Assembly (NCBI GenBank): GCA_036365515.1
Contig: CM070875.1
Span: 88,984,128 to 89,048,127, forward strand
Length of the DNA: 64,000 nt
Direction: 5' to 3'
From: Torymus aiolomorphi
Lineage: Eukaryota > Arthropoda > Insecta > Hymenoptera > Torymidae
The notes under the pieces are model-generated. The model saw only the letters and a program-made list of their open reading frames with translations. It did no database searches and had not been told where the DNA came from. Position 1 is the first letter of the stretch, and each line of letters opens with the position of its first letter. Shown here piece after piece: positions 52,096 to 64,000 of the stretch. A program made the position numbers and the translations under genes.

Positions 52096-54790
52096 TGAGA
52101 CATACCGTTTAACCAAAGAAGCTCACATCAAGTGACGAGCAGGATAGGTCAACGGTAGATTACAGCGACGGCAGGTAACATACTTCGGAGCCGAAAAACA
52201 TCGTACCGCTGTTATCGTTCGACGAGTGGTGGAAAGAGAAATAGGTAAATCCACCAAACCGTCGACGTTCAGACGAAAAGAAGAGAGTATAATATCCTCG
52301 GAGGGATAGGGCCCCTCGACCGGAAGCTGAATGCCTCTGGGCCAGCTCAGGCGATCCTCTCACGTGGCATCGCTGGCCAACTAATTTTGCCCAAAATTAA
52401 GCCGCGATGACAGGTCATTTCCCGGCCGGTCACACCAGTGACTGATAAAAGTGACCAGAGGTTTCGCCAAGTGCCGTAAATGCGTCGAAGCTTAGCTCCG
52501 CATCCGCTTTGTGCCGCCAGGCATCCCGTTCCCGATTTGTTTGTCGAATCGACGGTAACGATGCCTGGTTTGGAGTCTGTTTAACTCCAGGTAACGTAAG
52601 CGATGACCTTAGAAGTGACCTAGCTAAGTCTAGCATACCCTAGGGAAAGGCCACCCCGCAATGCGCTGACTCACACCAGCCGGGCGTGATAAACGCAATG
52701 GGTAGCTCGATAGGTCGTTTCGCCTGTCCAGCACTATGGCTACGGAAATTCGATTCTGCGTTTCGAGAATCCAAAAAAAAAAAAAAATCTCCGAGGGCAA
52801 CATTTGGCTTGAAGAATAGAAGAAGAGAAGAAGAAAAGAGAGAGTTAGAAGATCCGGCGATGAGCGACCCGCCGTTGCGAGAACCCAGCCGCCAGCGGGC
52901 ACTGGGCCCGATAAGGTCGAGAGTAATAACCAGGATGCAAGGTGAAGACGAACTAGGGAGAGACTACATCACCTGCTTCCTGGTCATTATAACAAAAATT
53001 AGCGAAGACGACACAGCATTTAACATCGTCGCCTGGATAGAATGAACCAGGTGCCGATTAGCTGTTTGTACATGAAGTAGTGGCCAACGAGAAGCCACCA
53101 ACGCGAAGAGAGGAACGTTACTTTCTTGGTAGACAACCAAGACAGCATAGCGAATCACATACCGCTAGTTTTACAGGTAGATTAGCCTGTAGAGCTAGAG
53201 AAAGAGAAAGCTTTTGCTAAAGCTAAATCTCCAGACACTGTAGGAAAACGTTCTTGCTGAATATAAACGTTAGCGACAGAGTTGTTCTAGAGTTGTCAGG
53301 AACAACCGACGTCGGATTGTTGTACAGAGTCGTCCATCTGGAGATAAGCGACGTCTGGGTGGGGGGTGTCACGGCCTGCCATACGACGTCGGTAATAAAT
53401 CGGCAATAAATAAGTTCGTGGTAGCGAACGCTAGATGGCGCCTCGATGCAGTATTGGAGCTGTATTGAGAGCATAACGAAGGTGCCGGGGGAGACGTGAC
53501 CGGCATCAATGTTGTTGTTGTTATCGTTCGGACAGAAACGCGCGCGGATGTGAATTCGCGGAGAGATCGAGTTTTCCGCGATAATTGTGAAGTGTTTGAT
53601 AGTTGTAACCTCAGGAGTGCATTCGTGATGCATCCTGAGGCCACTATCGTGATCCGCGAAATGTGTTATTCCGTACTTTCGACGGAAACACGAGGAGAGC
53701 TGAGAGATAGTGCGACGGGCTAGAACTACCTGTCGTACTCCGGAACCAGCAACATCCTAATGCAGTAAGCATGTTCGCCTGGCACGAAAGCAGCAGAGAG
53801 TATCACGAGACGCGATGCAATGAAGCCAGCCTAGCAGCGAGGATGCTTGCGAGAAACCTAGGCCACACCGTATGAATCTAACTACAATAGCGGTAAGCGT
53901 GCACGTATCAACCGCGTCGCGATTAAGTACGCATAACCGTTGGTCCAGGCTCGTCGCGACCTGGACAGCGGCCCCGAATAAGCGTTCTTGTGTGGAGAGA
54001 GCGAGCGTAGAGAGAGCACAGGCTCGGGTCATCAACCTTAGAAGGTCACCGACAATGATTTAGCTTGCCGGCAGTTTGTAACCGGCAAGTGCGCATAAGA
54101 AGTGCGCAGACGACATGCGTTAGTAGCCTGTTCTCTCTCAGGCTAAGTTAAGTGTGTGTGTGTGTGTCGCGACACGCGAGCGCGACCGCTCTCTCATTCA
54201 CGTAGACGATGAGTACGCTACGTATATTACTGTAGACGCGAGGCTTATGTTACCGCGCGTACACAGCGTAATTACCGCGAGCGTGATGTCAGCCGTCGAG
54301 ACAGCTGACGTCTGAGATAACGTGCTGGCGCACCGTTAGGTAGGGAAAGTAACCTATTTCAACGCGACACTTCCACTGTCTAAATTATTAATTATTCATT
54401 TAACTTCATCATCTTTTATTTAATAAACAATAGTCTTTTATTATTAACTTTAACTGCTCGAGTTATTATTTCGCGACCTTAGTCATTCCCCGCTCCCCGC
54501 CGCCTCCGCGGTCGTTACGTAAGAGAAAACGTATCGTTTCATCTGAGCAGCCGGCACACGAACCAGTGAACGAGAGGAGAGTTCGAGTCACTGGTGAGAA
54601 ACAAAGCGCAAGTCTTTGACTTGCGTGTTGCACGGTAAGTAACCAGATTAGGTTAACATTGCACGACGTTGTAGCGTCTGTTGCCTAATCTGGCTATTAT
54701 ATCTCCAGGAGTTGAACCGAGTGATATGGATTTGAACCGCTAAGGTACACAGGTGAAACGTGCCTTAGCCCGAAAATCCACCCCGTGACA
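52096..54790 (+). repeat. Giant LTR copy B (2,695 bp)
   Basis: Matches LTR A. Retains the ~150-bp block missing there. Contains TTTATTTAATAAACAATAG near 54415 and ends CCCCGTGACA at the border of single-copy AT-rich DNA. Confidence 0.8.
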
Positions 54791-54884
54791 ATATGTATAT
54801 TTATTTGAAACAATGATTATGTATTCTATTTTTTAATTAAAAATAGTTGTATTAAAAATCAAACAGAAAATACATATATCTTGC

Positions 54885-55045
54885 CTGAAATTTTTGTTTC
54901 TCTAAATCCACAGTGCTTTGCACTCTTCTCATTGTTTTCTTAGCAGACTCATCTTCAGTCTCAGTGTCTGTTTGTAGTTTTGAGGCTGGTGGTAGTCTTA
55001 GACGACTAACGCCTTTTATTTTTTTATCCAACTCGTCTTCTGAAG
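54885..55045 (-). CDS. BEN-type gene, acidic/Ser-Thr exon 2
   Basis: Acceptor TTATTTCACAG, then SEDELDKKIKGVSRLRLPPA, SKLQTDTETEDESAKKTMRR, VQSTVDLEKQKFQ. The start phase completes the codon left by exon 1. The 3' end is probably a GC donor (CAG/GCAAGA), as no good GT is in phase. Its phase does not fit the exon at 38363, so at least one exon or some decay lies in the retroelement-filled gap between them. Confidence 0.55.
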
Positions 55046-55121
55046 CTGTGAAATAAAACAATATATATGTGTATTGTAATATATTTGTATTATAATATTT
55101 AGTTAAAGTTTTAATATATAC

Positions 55122-55295
55122 CTTCCATGAATATTATTTGAACTTTGTAAGTATTTCCGTTTCTGAGTCTTACAGGATACTTCTTTTTTTGATCAAATGT
55201 CATACCATTAAATTTGGCTTTAAAGCTGATGTGGAAATTTTCTCCTTATTACCCTTGTCTGGCCCTTCCAGATACTTAATATATGCCATACCCAT
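55122..55295 (-). pseudogene. BEN-type gene, first coding exon with frame change
   Basis: From ATG 55295: MGMAYIKYLEGPDKGNKEKI, then a 1-bp frame change near 55213, then FDQKKKYPVRLRNGNTYKVQ, and donor GTATAT at 55121. An acceptor-like TTATAGTTGCAG precedes the ATG by 16 bp, as expected of a first coding exon after a 5'-UTR exon. The N-terminus has the look of the small N-terminal domain of insect BEN genes. The frame change could be a real lesion or a base-call error. Confidence 0.6.
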
Positions 55296-55329
55296 CTTGT
55301 TCCAAAATGAACTGCAACTATAATGCAAT

Positions 55330-56791
55330 TAATGAAAAAAAGTTTTTATGGTATATTATTTATATAACACGAATAAAAGTAAAAAATTTCTTATCTAAAA
55401 CAATTTTCTTTAAATAATTAAAAACAAACAATAAATTAATAACATTTATTTACAGAAAATTATTTTTATTAATATTTACGTATAGATAGCAATAATTTTC
55501 TTAGGTTCGATTCAATTAGTAATTCATAATTACCATTCATTAATATTATTTTCGAGAACTTTTATAAAAATATAAAATTGGGTATTAGGACATTTATATA
55601 TAAATATTATGCTTACCTGATAATGTACTAATCAAGCCGATGTTCTTCGATGTAATTAAAAATATTAATTTATGCAAAAACACTTGCTGATTTTTCTTAC
55701 TCCAGTTAGACAGAAAAAATAAATTGTGTATAGATAAGCTAGGCTGATTTGAAAAATTGCGATGCATACTATGCGCCATCTGTAAAATACGCCGGCTCGA
55801 CTTGATTCCTTAAGGCTGATTCCCATGCCCATAACCTATAAGACTGATTCCCCATGATAATTACTTTGCGCAATTTTGCAAATACTTAAGTGCTTATAGT
55901 AGTCCTTTTTTCTTTCTAGTTCATGATGGAGTACAGTAAAACGTACGTTTTATTACTGCGAGGACCATCATCACTGTTAGTTTTTATTACGCGGTGAAAA
56001 TCCGTATAATTTATCTACAAAAATTCTATAATTAACTGAAGTGAAAAAAATCAGCAAGTATTTTTCGCATAAATTTGAATTTATAATTACATACCAGACG
56101 TAGTGGCGTAGAGTGCATATTTTCTTCTATATTTACATATTAAGTATATCATGCGCATATATATAAATACATCAAATGCAGCTTTTGAGGATCTATGTCA
56201 GCACGGATTCGATACTTTGAGGATTTTTCGGACTTTTGAGGACATCCTCAAAATTCCTTCGGTATGAAACGGTACTTTTGAGGATTTATATTAATACCTT
56301 CAACGCAGAGAGGGAGTTATTTCTTTAGTCAAGCATATATGAACTCTGGAGAAGAAAACTATAGATCCTCAAAAGTACCGATTTCCGCAATATATATATA
56401 TATACACACAACTATAATTGCATGTGTATGTTTATTTGGTGGTTATATATTTTCATATATACCTGCGTTCAAGACCTCAAATATGGTGTGTATATTTTAA
56501 TTTTTTAAATAAATTGTTAGAATTGCAATCAATTACCACGAATACTTATAAATATAATTATATTATAGAGAATATATCATATGATACACCATAATCGTAT
56601 TGATTCGTCGGATCATGAAGTTAAAATGTAAAAAAATATTTTATTTGGCAAAATTACTATAATAAAATATTCAAAATCAACTAATTATAACTGCATCCTA
56701 CAAAAATGTAAGTTTTTAAATTTATATTATATAAATCTCATACATGGTTAATAATGTTAATAGAAAATTCAAACATCGATTTTCTTTTTAG
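55330..56791. other. AT-rich intergenic DNA with inverted repeats
   Basis: No supported gene; a 61-codon minus-strand frame at 55594-55779 preceded by TTTTACAG is not convincing. 56185-56395 has several copies of TTTTGAGGAT, a palindrome CTTTTGAGGACATCCTCAAAA (in part, near 56238) and inverted copies of CGGTACTTTTGAGGAT (56272) and its complement (56377). This may be a small foldback element. Confidence 0.45.
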
Positions 56792-56998
56792 ATTTGTATA
56801 GTAAATAGATATTGCTGTTCAAGATGGAAAATAATAACAGTGATACTGACACAGAGGAAGAACCAGCAAGACAAATTAAACGGAATAAGCGATATTTAGA
56901 TCCCAACTTTAAGGAACATGAAGTAACTGAAAAAACACGTAGAAAGTGGCATGCCATGTTTTCCAAACATGATTCATCATATGTGAATGTTGATGAGA
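56792..56998 (+). CDS. First coding exon of a second host-type gene
   Basis: Acceptor TTTCTTTTTAG, 32 bp of leader, ATG 56824, then MENNNSDTDTEEEPARQIKR, NKRYLDPNFKEHEVTEKTRR, KWHAMFSKHDSSYVNVDE, and donor GAGA/GTAAGT at 56999. A charged nuclear-type protein start; no domain recognised. No downstream exon found before the copia at 58.5 kb. Strand is opposite to the BEN-type gene, so the two would be divergent. Confidence 0.55.
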
Positions 56999-57183
56999 GT
57001 AAGTATAATAATATAATAAATAAGTGTGTGTATAAATTTATTTGATTGATTATGAAGGTTTTATGGTGTAAGTGTAATCTCTTTGTATAAAAAAGGTCGA
57101 CTAATTGTATATGCATGTAACTATTATGTTTGGAGAAATAATATCTTTAGTTTAAGAATGTGTCATATTGAACATGTTTAAAA

Positions 57184-57190
<7 letters not shown>

Positions 57191-57271
<81 letters not shown>
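57191..57271. repeat. (TA)n microsatellite
   Basis: Uninterrupted TA dinucleotides, about 40 units. A second shorter TA tract lies at 57457-57492. Confidence 0.95.
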
Positions 57272-57275
<4 letters not shown>

Positions 57276-57454
57276 TTTATCCCACTATAAAGTTATATAA
57301 ATACAAAAAAATATATATCTTAATTTATCTGAAATCTCAAATTGCAGTCTTATGTATTATGTGTTTGTGTGTCTATCTTTCTTGATCTTAAATTAACAAT
57401 AATGAATAGATTTTACTATTTTTAAATAATATATGGAAAGAAAAACGAAAAAAA

Positions 57455-57492
<38 letters not shown>

Positions 57493-57493
<1 letters not shown>

Positions 57494-58509
57494 CTCGAGC
57501 TTTATCACTTTTATAAACTCACTTTTAAGTAGCTCTCTTGTATTCCTAACTTTGTGTTCGTGTGTGTAAATTTTTGGAGTTTATGTCACTTTTCTTCGGA
57601 TCTTCTGCCCTACTTTTCTTTCTTCATTTTTATTCTTGTTTTTCTCTATCATTTTCTGTAACTCTTCTATCCTCTTTTTTATTTCTTTTTTCTTCTGCCG
57701 CTCTTCATTCCATTTTCCCTTCGATTTTTTTTTCTACTGCTTCCAATTTTTCCATATCTTTATCGCTTTTATATATCTTTAGTATTTTCTCTTATAACCT
57801 CTCTTTTTCTTTTCTACTTTTCGTCGTGTCTACCTATTCTGTTCTTCAGGTGTCTTTTTAGTATGAAATTTAGTATGAAATTTAATATTATATCTTTTTA
57901 CTTACCCTGCGGAGAAAATTAACCATAAGTTGGCCAGAATATACAATTGTATGGCTTGTTTTGAAGCTTACTATTTTAAATTTATTTATCAATTGAAGGA
58001 TATTATTATTATTGAAGCTTATTATTTTAAAGTCAAAAAATCATAATCAATTTGTTCTATTTATTTATACAGACTGCAGGTTATCTTTATATATATACGT
58101 ATATAAGAAAATAATCATGTATATATTTTAAACATAAGAATTATGATAAAAATACTTCCTAAAGTAATAAATAAAAATATTCTAAGATCAGTCACTATTT
58201 TTTGGTGGTTGTCATTAATAGTCTCTGTTACTTATAATGGATTGATCACTTCAAGTTTTTACAGAAAATACAGAATAGACTCTGTTTCAAAGCTGTTAAA
58301 TTGATATCATTTACCATTAAACATCTTAGCATAATTAATTTATGATCATTACAGTATTACCAAAGTTACCTTGCTAAAAATAATCAATTAATTTAACATT
58401 CATTTGTCTAAAATGAAATTACCCTGCAAAAACTATCTTATTAAAATAGGTTAAGTTTTAAATTCAAACTTTAATATGAATCAAATCTGATTTAATAAGG
58501 TGAGAAAAA
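57493..58509. other. AT-rich DNA, no gene
   Basis: 57560-57860 is pyrimidine-rich (CTT/TCT) on the plus strand, giving a Ser/Leu/Phe-rich open frame of 99 codons that is compositional. Nothing else recognised. Confidence 0.5.
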
Positions 58510-58858
58510 TGTTGGAGTGGATTAATAATTGGAAGGCGTAAGCGTTTTGAATTTGAATTGAGCACAGCTCTTTATTTGGCACAGCGAAATAATATTGTGA
58601 ACAGCGTGAGCAGCGTGAGCAGAAGTAGCGTGCGTCTGTACAGCTCGGCAGTTGACAGAGGAGAGAGCGAGCGCAGGCAGTTCGCGAGCGGCAGAGCGGC
58701 GACGGCGTCGGCAGGCACGGCGGCAGCAGGCACGGCGTCGGTAGGGGAGAGCACAGCGGCAAGTCCGCTGCGCTACTCTGCTGGAGAGAGGCGCCATCTG
58801 TTCTTCATGTTCCTGAAATATGAGGGAGCGTGGACTCGAAGTCCTTTATATCTCGACA
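58510..58858 (-). repeat. 3' LTR of copia 3 (proposed)
   Basis: Read on the minus strand it starts TGTCGAGATATAAAGG, right after the purine run GAAGGGAGGGAG, and ends CCACTCCAACA. About 349 bp. ATATAAAGG is a TATA candidate. Ends inferred without a partner LTR. Confidence 0.6.
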
Positions 58859-59176
58859 CTCCCTCCCTTCGAGTGTACGCTCTGTCTAGCATTTATATAT
58901 ATGTATAAATATTCTAAAGAAAATTAAAAGAAATCTAAGTCTATGCTTAGTTTAAAATACTTTTATTCAAACGAATACATATATTTATAAGAAATACAAT
59001 CTAAATTTATGAAAATCTCTTCTTCTCTCTTTCTAAATACTCTGACCCCCACTTGGGACTTGTGGAGTTGTTTCTGTAAAAAAGAATTTTGTTAACATCT
59101 AAATTTGCATCAAAATCGGTATGTTTGTGTTTTGTGTGTTTTATGTATGGTGCCGATTTTTTTCTAATTTATATTT

Positions 59177-62100
59177 CAGTCTAAATTTAAGGTTTTATTT
59201 CGCAAATATTTATGTGTATCAAAAGGAAGCGGTTTTGTCATTATATCGGCTTCATTTTCCTTTGTGGAAACCCATCTAACTATAACTTTTCCTTCAGCTA
59301 CACATGATTTTATATAATCACCATGGGTAATAGCCATGTGGCTTTTGCTTCCAGTCTTTTCTCTGTTCTCAAGTTAATTTTAATTGCTTCTAAATTATCA
59401 TCGAAGTTTTTAAGTTTATGACTACCGTCTTTCTGAGTACAATCTCCGGCAGATTTATTATCACACCATATAGTTACTGGGTACATTCTCTTCCCTGTGA
59501 TATCTCTAATGGCCTTATCTAGAGAAACAAGTTCTTGGCAAGCTTCGCTCATAGCGAGATATTCTGCTTGACATGTGGACAGAGTGACATATGTTTATTT
59601 GTGGCTCCGCCACATTATTGTGTCACCAAATAATTTTACAATATAGCCACTTGTAGAAGATGAATCAGACCAATCTCGAAAACTTGCGTCTGTCATAGCT
59701 TCTAAAGTTTCATCTTTGGCTTTATATGTCAGTCCAAGGTCTGAGGTTCCTCTAAGGTATCTAAATATTCGTTTTACCTCTTTCCAGTCATTTTCTGTTG
59801 CGTTTAATTGACGTCTAGACAGATAGTTTACTGCAAAGGCTATATCGGGTCTCGTGGCACCTGCTAAGTACAGCAAACTCCCAATAGCTTCTCTGTAAGG
59901 TACTTTAGTTTTGTGCGGTGCATCATCTAATTTGTCTGAGTTTTCCTCATTTCTTAATTCTCTATTTTTGACTTGTCTAGTCACCATTAGAGTCCTTTGA
60001 GCCTTGCAGTCTTTCATATTAAATCGTTCTAGGATTTTCTCAATATATTCTGTTTGTTTTAACATCAAGATTTTATTCTCTCTATCTCTGATGATTTTCA
60101 TACCGAGAAAATTCTCTGGTTCACCTAAGTCCTTCATTTTAAATGCAAGACTTAGTTTGCTTTTAACTTCCTCTAATTTTTGTCGATCATTACCAGCCAG
60201 GAGTATATCATCTACATATAAAATTAGCAGAACTAATTTTCCTTCTTTTCTCCATGTGAATAGGCATGGTTCATTGATGTCTTTCTCGAGTCCTAGTTTT
60301 AACGCTTCTTCAGAGAATCTGATCTTCCATCTTTTCGGACTTATCCTTAGGCCATATAGAGATTTTCTCAAAACACACACTTTAGTCTTTCTAATTTCAG
60401 GGTCACATTCTAGGCCATCGGGGATTTCCATATAAATTTCTTCTTCTAGTACCCCGTTTAGAAAGGCTGTTTTTACGTCCATTTGATGTACTTCTAGATC
60501 ATATTTGTTAATAATCGCGAGCGTTGCTCTGATTACTGCTAGTCTGGAAACAGGTGCATAAGTTTCTCTTAACTCATATTCTTTTCTATCTTTAAAACCT
60601 CTAATTACGAGTCTTCCTTTATACACTGTTTCTCCATGTTCTCCAGATTTCTTTTTAAATACCCACTTGGAGTCTATGGTATGTATCTTTTTGCCATCTA
60701 TAGTTTTGGTGGGTCTGTCAACAATTTCCCATACTTTGTTTTCCTGCATCGAGTTCAGTTCTTCATTTATAGCTCCAAGCCATTTCATTTTGTCTGTAGA
60801 TTCCATAGCCTCTCGATACGAGATGGGATCATTATTGATTGATGCTAATAATACATGTCCTAATTCGCCATCTAAATTGTTTTTGTTGTTTCTTGTTTCG
60901 AAGTCTTCACTGTTGATGGTGAGACTTGTATCTTCTATTACTTTTTCTTTTTGTGTTCTTCTAGTGGCCATGTATTTTTCTCTATTTTCCAGAGTTTTAG
61001 CATTTCTCCCAGGTACGTTTCTTTTCTTAACTTTTAAATTTTTGGCATTTTTATTCTCAGCTTTTCTTTTCTTTGGCATCGCTTCTATTTATTTTTCCTC
61101 TTCTTGCTGTTTGTCCTCTGAATTTTCTATGTGAATATTTTCTTCTATATATTCTTTTTCCTCTGGATTTGACTGTGCTTTTTCTATTTCTGTTTCTTCT
61201 AAATTTTCTGTTTCATCCAATTTATTGCACATTTCTGATTTGTCTTGTGTATTTTTATAAACTAATTTTTCGTTGCATCTAACATGTCTCGAATGGAGAA
61301 ATTTTCCAGTAGGTGGATGCCAAAGTACATAGCCTGATGTCGAATAACCTACCATAATGGCTTTGATCGCTCTTTCTGAGAATTTTCTTTCGTTTATTGG
61401 AATCTTGGCATAGGCTATGCATCCAAATCTTCTTAATCTATCTAAATGGCATTTGGTCTTTGGAGTCAGCATTTGTATAGGTGTTTCATGGTTTAATGAT
61501 TTATGCGGAGTTCTGTTATAAACATGAACCGCAGCTTCTAGTGCCAATATCCACATGCTCTCCGGTAGGCCAGAATCAATCATCAAAGATCTGATTTTGT
61601 TCTGTATTGTCTTGTTAAACCTCTCAGCTGTTCCATTGAGTTCGGGTGTGTGAGGAGGTGTTACATTGAATTCTATCTTTTCTCTATTCATTACTTCTAG
61701 AAATTTTCCTCCAGTGAACTCTGTTCCATTATCAGCTCTTATGTAACAGACTTTTTCGTTCTTTCCTAGTAAATTTCTGGTGGTCATAAGGAATCTTTCT
61801 AGACATTCGCCTGCCTCATTTTTGTGTTTGACTGCGTAAGCTTTAGCAAACCTTGTATGGTCATCTAGAAACACAATTATAAATCTATTTCCACCAGGAA
61901 ATGAGGCTGGCTTTATAGGTCCCATTGTATCGGTGTGTATCATCTCTAAAGGCCTCGATGCTCTGGTTCTGTTTTCAGAGAAAGGCATTTTCTCCATCTT
62001 TGCCATGATGCACACCTCACAATCCATAATCGATTTTTCAAACTTAACTCCTTTTAATTTTTCTTCTACTTTCTGCAGTTGTTTAAGATATCCTAGGGCG

Positions 62101-63989
62101 TGGCCTAATTTTATATGCCACAGCATGCCCTCGTCTAACTTGTCTATTTTGTCGTCTTTTATTTTTAAATTATGCTTTGCTATTTCTAGAGATTCATTAA
62201 TATTCATACTATCTAAATTATGAATTTTTCTGTTTAGTTTATTTTCATTTAAATCAAAATCGACATTGTTTTGGGAGTTGTTAATGTTTTGAGGTGTTTG
62301 AACGAGTTTTTCCAAATTCTCCCTCCCAATCTCAGACGTGTTATTATTAATTTGTTCTAAATTCTTTTCTGTATTTTTATCTAACTCTAAGTTTAAAACA
62401 TCCGTCTGAGATTGTCGTAAAAATTCGTCCAAAGTAACTAATCTAGCCTTGCATTAATATTTTTCGCGTTCTAAATTCTCAACTGCATCGCTACTTTGTT
62501 TCTCGGCATCTAGAGTTATTAACCAATTAGGCTTCTCATATTTCCCTGTTAAATATTCTACTCCTGTATCTTTATAAAAAATTTGTAATTTTTCATCATC
62601 TAAATAAATTCCTAGCCCTACATCTGCAAATTGCCTAAGGGAAATGAGGTTTTCTGATATATCTTCTGCAGATATTACATTCTTTAAAATGATTTTATTA
62701 TCGCTATTTATGTTCGATCTAAGAATTAAACTACCTTTACCGTCTATCACTATATTAACCGAATCATTTTTGTTAGCGCTTCTAATTACTTCTCCCGTGC
62801 TTTGTTTAAATTCGCTTAAAATAATGCCTTTATTTACAATGTGATTGGTAGCGCCTGAGTCCGCGATAAAAGTGATTTGTGTTTGTGTGGGATTTTCTAT
62901 TCTACTAATGTTCATACCTGCAACGTAAGCTCGAGCTCCATGTGCTAATGTACTTTGGGATCCGCCGCGTGCGCCCCGATTTGTACTCCTTTTGAAAACC
63001 TTACTTCTAAAATTACTTTTACCACCCCGTCTACCTACAATTCTACCACCTTTGTTCTGATTGCCTCTTCCTCTAGAATGGTTATTCCCTCTGAACTGTC
63101 TAGTGTTGTTTTGTGTAGTGTTATTTTTATTTAGATCTTTATTTACGAAGCTGTTCTGGGTGACGGCTGTCCCTTTATTGGGACAGTCGGTTCCCTTATG
63201 CTTCTTTTCACCCTGGTAGACGTAACAAAACCACAACCGATACTCTGCCAGAGGACACGCGGAGGCCACGTGCCCGGGTCGGTTGCACCGAAAACACCGG
63301 TTGTGTCCCTCCGCGCGCCCTTCCGACGAAGCATGGGCTATTTTTACTCTAGTGGTTTTGTTTCCTTCCTCTAAATTCTTCTTTTCAGCTTCTAACTGTA
63401 ACAAGATTGATTTTATTTCGTCTAATGTCATTTCTTTGTTTTCCGCTTGTCTGCGAATTAGAGAAGCTGACCTTAGTTCGGGATAGTTGTTGGATACAGC
63501 TTCGTAAAAGGCTGATCTCTTTTCTTTTTCTGTCAGTGGCATCCCCGTATCACAATTTTCATAATCTCTAATGATAGTGTCAAATCTATCACAAAAATCA
63601 TTTACTTTTTCCTTGTTATTTATTTTTATGTGATACAGTTGTGCTCTGACCGAAGAAGCTGTAACATTAGATTCTATTTTTCGAAATTCTTTTACTTTTC
63701 TTATAATTTCTTTTGGATCTGTTATATTTAAAATTTTCTTATGATAATATTCATCTAAATGGTTTATAATAATATCCCAAACTAAGGATTTTCTCTTTTC
63801 TAAGTCATGCTTTTCTAGGTTAGGTGTTTGTGTTACTGTGTCATCAATGACATTAAGCAGGTCGTTTGATCTTAATTCAGAATTCAAGTAATCCAGCCAG
63901 ACATTTATTGCTACATTTTGGGTAAGTTTGTAATCTCTTTTAACATTCAACTTAGTATTTTTATTTTTCGCTTCTAAGGATTGTCTCAA
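59177..63989 (-). pseudogene. gag-pol: Copia 3 gag-pol polyprotein, three stops
   Basis: Gag 63989-62900 (true start probably just beyond the window) with zinc knuckle CFRCNRPGHVASAC near 63290 and an Arg/Gly-rich linker. Protease FIADSGATNHIV near 62860. TAA at 62454-62456. Integrase HIKLGHALGYLKQL...CEVCIMAKM, IHTDTMGPIK, RADNGTEF and ELNGTAERFNKT (62150-61600). TAA at 61089-61091. RT with WVFKKKSGEHG, MDVKTAFLNGVLEEEIYMEI, LYVDDILLAG (~60205) and YLAGATRPDIAFAVNYLSRR. RNase H TDASFRDWSDSSSTSGY. TAA at 59595-59597. STCQAEYLAMSEACQELV, frame change near 59355, and an end ENEADIMTKPLPF to the TGA at 59177. All catalytic motifs survive. Confidence 0.92.
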
Positions 63990-64000
63990 ATTTTTAAATG

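Larger units (their letters stand above)
43229..54790 (+). mobile_element. Non-autonomous retroelement with giant LTRs, hosting copia 2
   Basis: LTR A (43229-45763) and LTR B (52096-54790) start TGAGACATACCG and end CCCCGTGACA (A: GTAAAA). A primer-type sequence TGGCGCCC lies 2 bp after LTR A, so it reads on the plus strand. Without copia 2 and its duplicated target, the internal region is only ~1.6 kb and lacks pol. It keeps a gag-like zinc-knuckle remnant near the 3' LTR. The outer flanks show no matching duplication (AAGGT against ATATG), consistent with recombination between copies. The superfamily is not determinable from what is left. Confidence 0.65.
58510..64000 (-). mobile_element. 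Copia element 3, 5' end beyond window
   Basis: Minus-strand copia from its 3' LTR (58510-58858) to gag at the right edge of the window. A single translational frame runs from gag to RNase H, interrupted only by three TAA codons and one frame change. It belongs to a different lineage from copia 1 and 2: larger Gag, protease FIADSGATNH, RT LYVDDILLAGN. Confidence 0.9.

Noticed and set aside
57562..57861. 99-codon Ser/Phe/Leu ORF
   Set aside because: A pyrimidine-rich tract explains the open frame and residue content; no start context or neighbours.

Overview
The window looks like accessory, repeat-packed chromatin of an arthropod, most likely an insect and possibly a hymenopteran; that last step is a guess from gene-family feel, not proof. 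The evidence is long AT-rich non-coding DNA, GT-AG introns (two of 77 and 79 bp), (CA)n and (TA)n microsatellites, LTR retrotransposons, a Polinton/Maverick element and exons of a BEN-domain gene. There is no bacterial operon, rRNA or CRISPR.

Layout. 1-3.3 kb: AT-rich DNA with a (CA)n tract, a 176-bp tandem repeat and an acidic exon-like ORF. 2.8-14.1 kb: a ~290-bp satellite array interrupted by a Ty3/gypsy element (3319-11113; 852-bp LTRs, 4-bp TSD AGGT, tRNA-Lys-type primer site). 14135-33144: a complete-ended Polinton (19,010 bp, ~0.9-kb terminal inverted repeats, exact 6-bp TSD CAGGTT). It carries adenain-type protease, major capsid, basic core-like protein, penton, integrase with chromodomain, packaging ATPase and type B DNA polymerase. 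It also has accessory genes: a three-exon PAH-like gene, a possible BEN-like ORF, a cysteine-cluster protein and a RING-like protein. Most core genes carry one or a few stops or 1-bp shifts, so this copy is dead as written. 33.4-35.1 kb: a TTAA-flanked MITE, a tRNA-like sequence and a ~145-bp tandem repeat.

35.2-55.3 kb: exons, on the minus strand, of a host-type BEN-domain gene. Exons at 35.2-38.4 kb and 54.9-55.3 kb are separated by a 16-kb nest of retroelements: a 5'-truncated copia (38381-42640), a rearranged element with giant 2.5-2.7-kb LTRs (42640-54790), and a young copia with nearly identical LTRs (47088-51786, TSD CCATA) inserted in the latter. 56.8 kb: a plus-strand exon of a possible second host gene. 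58.5-64 kb: a third copia, minus strand, whose 5' end lies beyond the window.

How it fits together: the Polinton gene set is that of a DNA virus-like transposon (replication, integration, capsid, maturation, packaging) plus chromatin- and ubiquitin-flavoured accessory genes. The rest is layered insertion into satellite DNA and into the introns of a host gene. Splice phase is compatible with (but does not prove) the acidic ORF at 2466-2755 being that gene's last exon, which would make one minus-strand gene span almost the whole window.
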